From the NCBI GenBank assembly GCA_946530565.1, contig CAMNAE010000049.1, forward strand, positions 1 through 8,935: 8,935 nt of DNA. Direction: 5' to 3'. This DNA comes from an uncultured Oscillibacter sp. GTDB lineage: Bacteria > Bacillota > Clostridia > Oscillospirales > Oscillospiraceae. The notes under the pieces were generated by a model that was given only the letters and a program-made list of their open reading frames with translations, searched no databases and was not told the origin of the DNA. The position numbers and the translations under genes are program-made. This document shows positions 7,625 through 8,935 of this stretch, piece by piece (the stretch's first letter is position 1; each line of letters starts with the position of its first letter).

Positions 7625-7719
7625 CTGACATTTTTCCTAACTTTTATGTCGTTTTCCAGCTTAATTGCCAACAAATATTGTCTAAAACGACAAATACGCT
7701 TCATTTGATCCGGTTATTC

Positions 7720-7748
7720 TTGACGAAAGGACATGCTTGCTCTATAAT
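7720..7748 (+). promoter_or_regulatory. Strong sigma-A promoter of the LacI-type regulator
   Basis: TTGACG (7720-7725) and TATAAT (7743-7748) are 17 bp apart, one base from full consensus. Transcription would start near 7755, giving a leader of about 52 bases. The AAACGTTT sites are about 130 bp upstream, so autoregulation through them would need looping or readout from a distance. Confidence 0.85.
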
Positions 7749-7806
7749 CTGCCTTGAATTCTCTTACGCAAGCTTTACGGTCTTTACGCAAAAAAGGAAG
7801 GCTATC

Positions 7807-8799
7807 ATGAAAGTGACGATCAGCGACGTTGCGCGCCTTGCCGGCGTCTCCACCGCAACGGTTTCACATACCATCAACGAGACCCGCTATGTCTCCGACG
7901 AGACGCGCGAAAAGGTCTATGCTGCCATCAAGCAGCTGGGTTATACGCCCGACGCCTCAGCCCGCTCGTTCCGCACCGGGAAAAAGCGGACGGTCGGCTT
8001 TATCGTGCCGGATATCTCCAATCGCTTTTTCGGTACGATGATCGAGTCGGTTGAAAACTATCTGTCGACGAAGGGGTATCACCTGATCATCGCAAATACA
8101 AAGGAAAATATGGATCGGGAGGAGACGAACCTTCGGCTTTTGACTGCAGGACTTGTCGACGGACTGCTCGTCGCCTCGACGATGGACGATCCTGAACGCT
8201 TTCGCAGTCTGATCCCGACCGGCTTTCCGCTGGTCCTCGTCGACCGCACATTCGATGATAACAGCTTTTCCAGCGTCAGTGTCTCCAACTTCCAGCCGAT
8301 CTACCGCGCTGTCTGCCGCCTCTACCAGCGCGGCAAACGGCGCATCGGAATCATTGGCGGTCTCCCGCGGCTCTCATCGACCAAAGAGCGTATCTCTGCC
8401 TACCGCCATGCTATCGTGGACTGCGGGCTCCCTGATGACGAGGAGCTGATCGTCTACGGTGACTCGATGGAGCGCAGCGCCAGAGCCTGTCTCGACGCGC
8501 TGCTCGCCCGTTCCTGCGACGCGCTCGTGGTCTGTCAGGGGCTCATGGCCTCTGAGACGCTGATCTATCTCAACCAGAAGGGGCTCACGCTCAAACGGGA
8601 TATCGAGCTTGTCGCTTTTGTGGACTTTGATTCCAATATCAACCCGCTCTTTTCCGATAAAATGGACTGTATCATTCAACCCGTAGAGGATCTTGGGCTC
8701 TCCGCTGGGGAACAGATCCTGCGCCGCATCGAAGACCCTGAAGCTCCGATCTTCGAAAAGATCCTGACCTCTGCCTATCGCCCGGCTGCCGAGGCCTGA
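7807..8799 (+). CDS. LacI/PurR-family transcriptional regulator
   Basis: A 330-residue repressor-type protein of normal family length. The N-terminal LacI headpiece (1-58) has the helix-turn-helix ISDVARLAGVSTATVSHTIN (5-24), closest in pattern to PurR and RbsR (VSTxTVSHVIN). The hinge helix reads ARSFRTGK (52-59): the leucine that normally inserts into the central CpG step of the operator is phenylalanine (F55). The effector domain (about 62-330) has the periplasmic-binding-protein fold, with TVGFIVPDISNRFF (62-75), LVDGLL and a late AFVDFD segment. The ligand is unknown. AAGGAAG (7794-7800) sets the ATG at 7807; an upstream in-frame ATG at 7678 precedes the promoter and is not used. It is divergent from gapA, whose start region carries matching palindromes, so control of gapA is the leading idea. 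Confidence 0.94.
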   Translation: MKVTISDVARLAGVSTATVSHTINETRYVSDETREKVYAAIKQLGYTPDASARSFRTGKKRTVGFIVPDISNRFFGTMIESVENYLSTKGYHLIIANTKENMDREETNLRLLTAGLVDGLLVASTMDDPERFRSLIPTGFPLVLVDRTFDDNSFSSVSVSNFQPIYRAVCRLYQRGKRRIGIIGGLPRLSSTKERISAYRHAIVDCGLPDDEELIVYGDSMERSARACLDALLARSCDALVVCQGLMASETLIYLNQKGLTLKRDIELVAFVDFDSNINPLFSDKMDCIIQPVEDLGLSAGEQILRRIEDPEAPIFEKILTSAYRPAAEA

Positions 8800-8807
8800 A
8801 TAAACTG

Positions 8808-8845
8808 CGACCGCTGTTCGATCCTCTCGAAGAGCGGTCGTTTTT
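8808..8845 (+). terminator. Intrinsic terminator after the LacI-type gene
   Basis: An eight-bp outer stem (CGACCGCT 8808-8815 with 8833-8840) and a five-bp inner stem (8817-8821 with 8827-8831), separated by one G-G mismatch, close a five-base loop. Five T follow (8841-8845). Confidence 0.92.
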
Positions 8846-8889
8846 ATTGCGCGCATCTGTGATCCCGGTCAAAAACAGGGCTGAGGTGT

Positions 8890-8918
8890 TTGACAAGAAG
8901 CAGCTTACGGGGTATAAT
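8890..8918 (+). promoter_or_regulatory. Consensus sigma-A promoter for a gene beyond the right edge
   Basis: TTGACA (8890-8895) and TATAAT (8913-8918), both perfect, are 17 bp apart. An inverted repeat (CAGCTTA 8901-8907, TAAGCTG 8918-8924) flanks and touches the -10 box. No coding start is visible in the 17 bases that remain. Confidence 0.85.
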
Positions 8919-8935
8919 AAGCTGTTTTTGTATAA

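Overview
The window looks like chromosomal DNA from a G+C-rich Gram-positive anaerobe of the Clostridia (Oscillospiraceae-like, by inference). The reasons are strong sigma-A promoters with 17-bp spacers, Shine-Dalgarno sites before nearly every gene, U-tailed hairpin terminators, a ferredoxin-fused aldo/keto reductase and selenium metabolism. No RNA gene, insertion sequence, CRISPR array or phage gene is visible. Coding sequence is dense and similar in style throughout, so this is mostly ordinary chromosome rather than an accessory island.

Layout, left to right. (1) 1-924, plus strand: the 3' part of selD (selenophosphate synthase), carrying an in-frame TGA, followed by a small three-helix membrane protein. 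(2) 1011-1352: a compact rpmE (ribosomal protein L31) unit with its own promoter and terminator. (3) 1379-3876: hflX, a yigZ/IMPACT-family gene and a TetR-family regulator, so tightly spaced that they are probably one operon. (4) 3949-6381: a short-chain dehydrogenase on the minus strand, transcribed divergently from an aldo/keto reductase with a C-terminal cysteine-rich ferredoxin-like region; an acidic protein of unknown function follows the reductase. (5) 6422-8845: gapA (glyceraldehyde-3-phosphate dehydrogenase, minus strand) and, divergently, a LacI/PurR-type regulator. Their shared 312-bp gap holds two AAACGTTT palindromes at the predicted gap transcription start. (6) 8890-8918: a consensus promoter for a gene beyond the right edge.

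How the parts may work together: hflX, yigZ and rpmE are translation-associated housekeeping genes. The two oxidoreductases share a divergent promoter region, with a TetR gene convergent to the SDR; a regulatory link is plausible but not shown. The clearest regulatory circuit is the LacI-type protein and gapA: the DNA-binding helix is of the PurR/RbsR kind, whose known sites contain AAACGTTT-type cores, and such sites sit where a repressor would block gapA. I found no evidence for a wholly new multi-gene system. The points most worth checking are the selD TGA and the gapA/LacI operator region.
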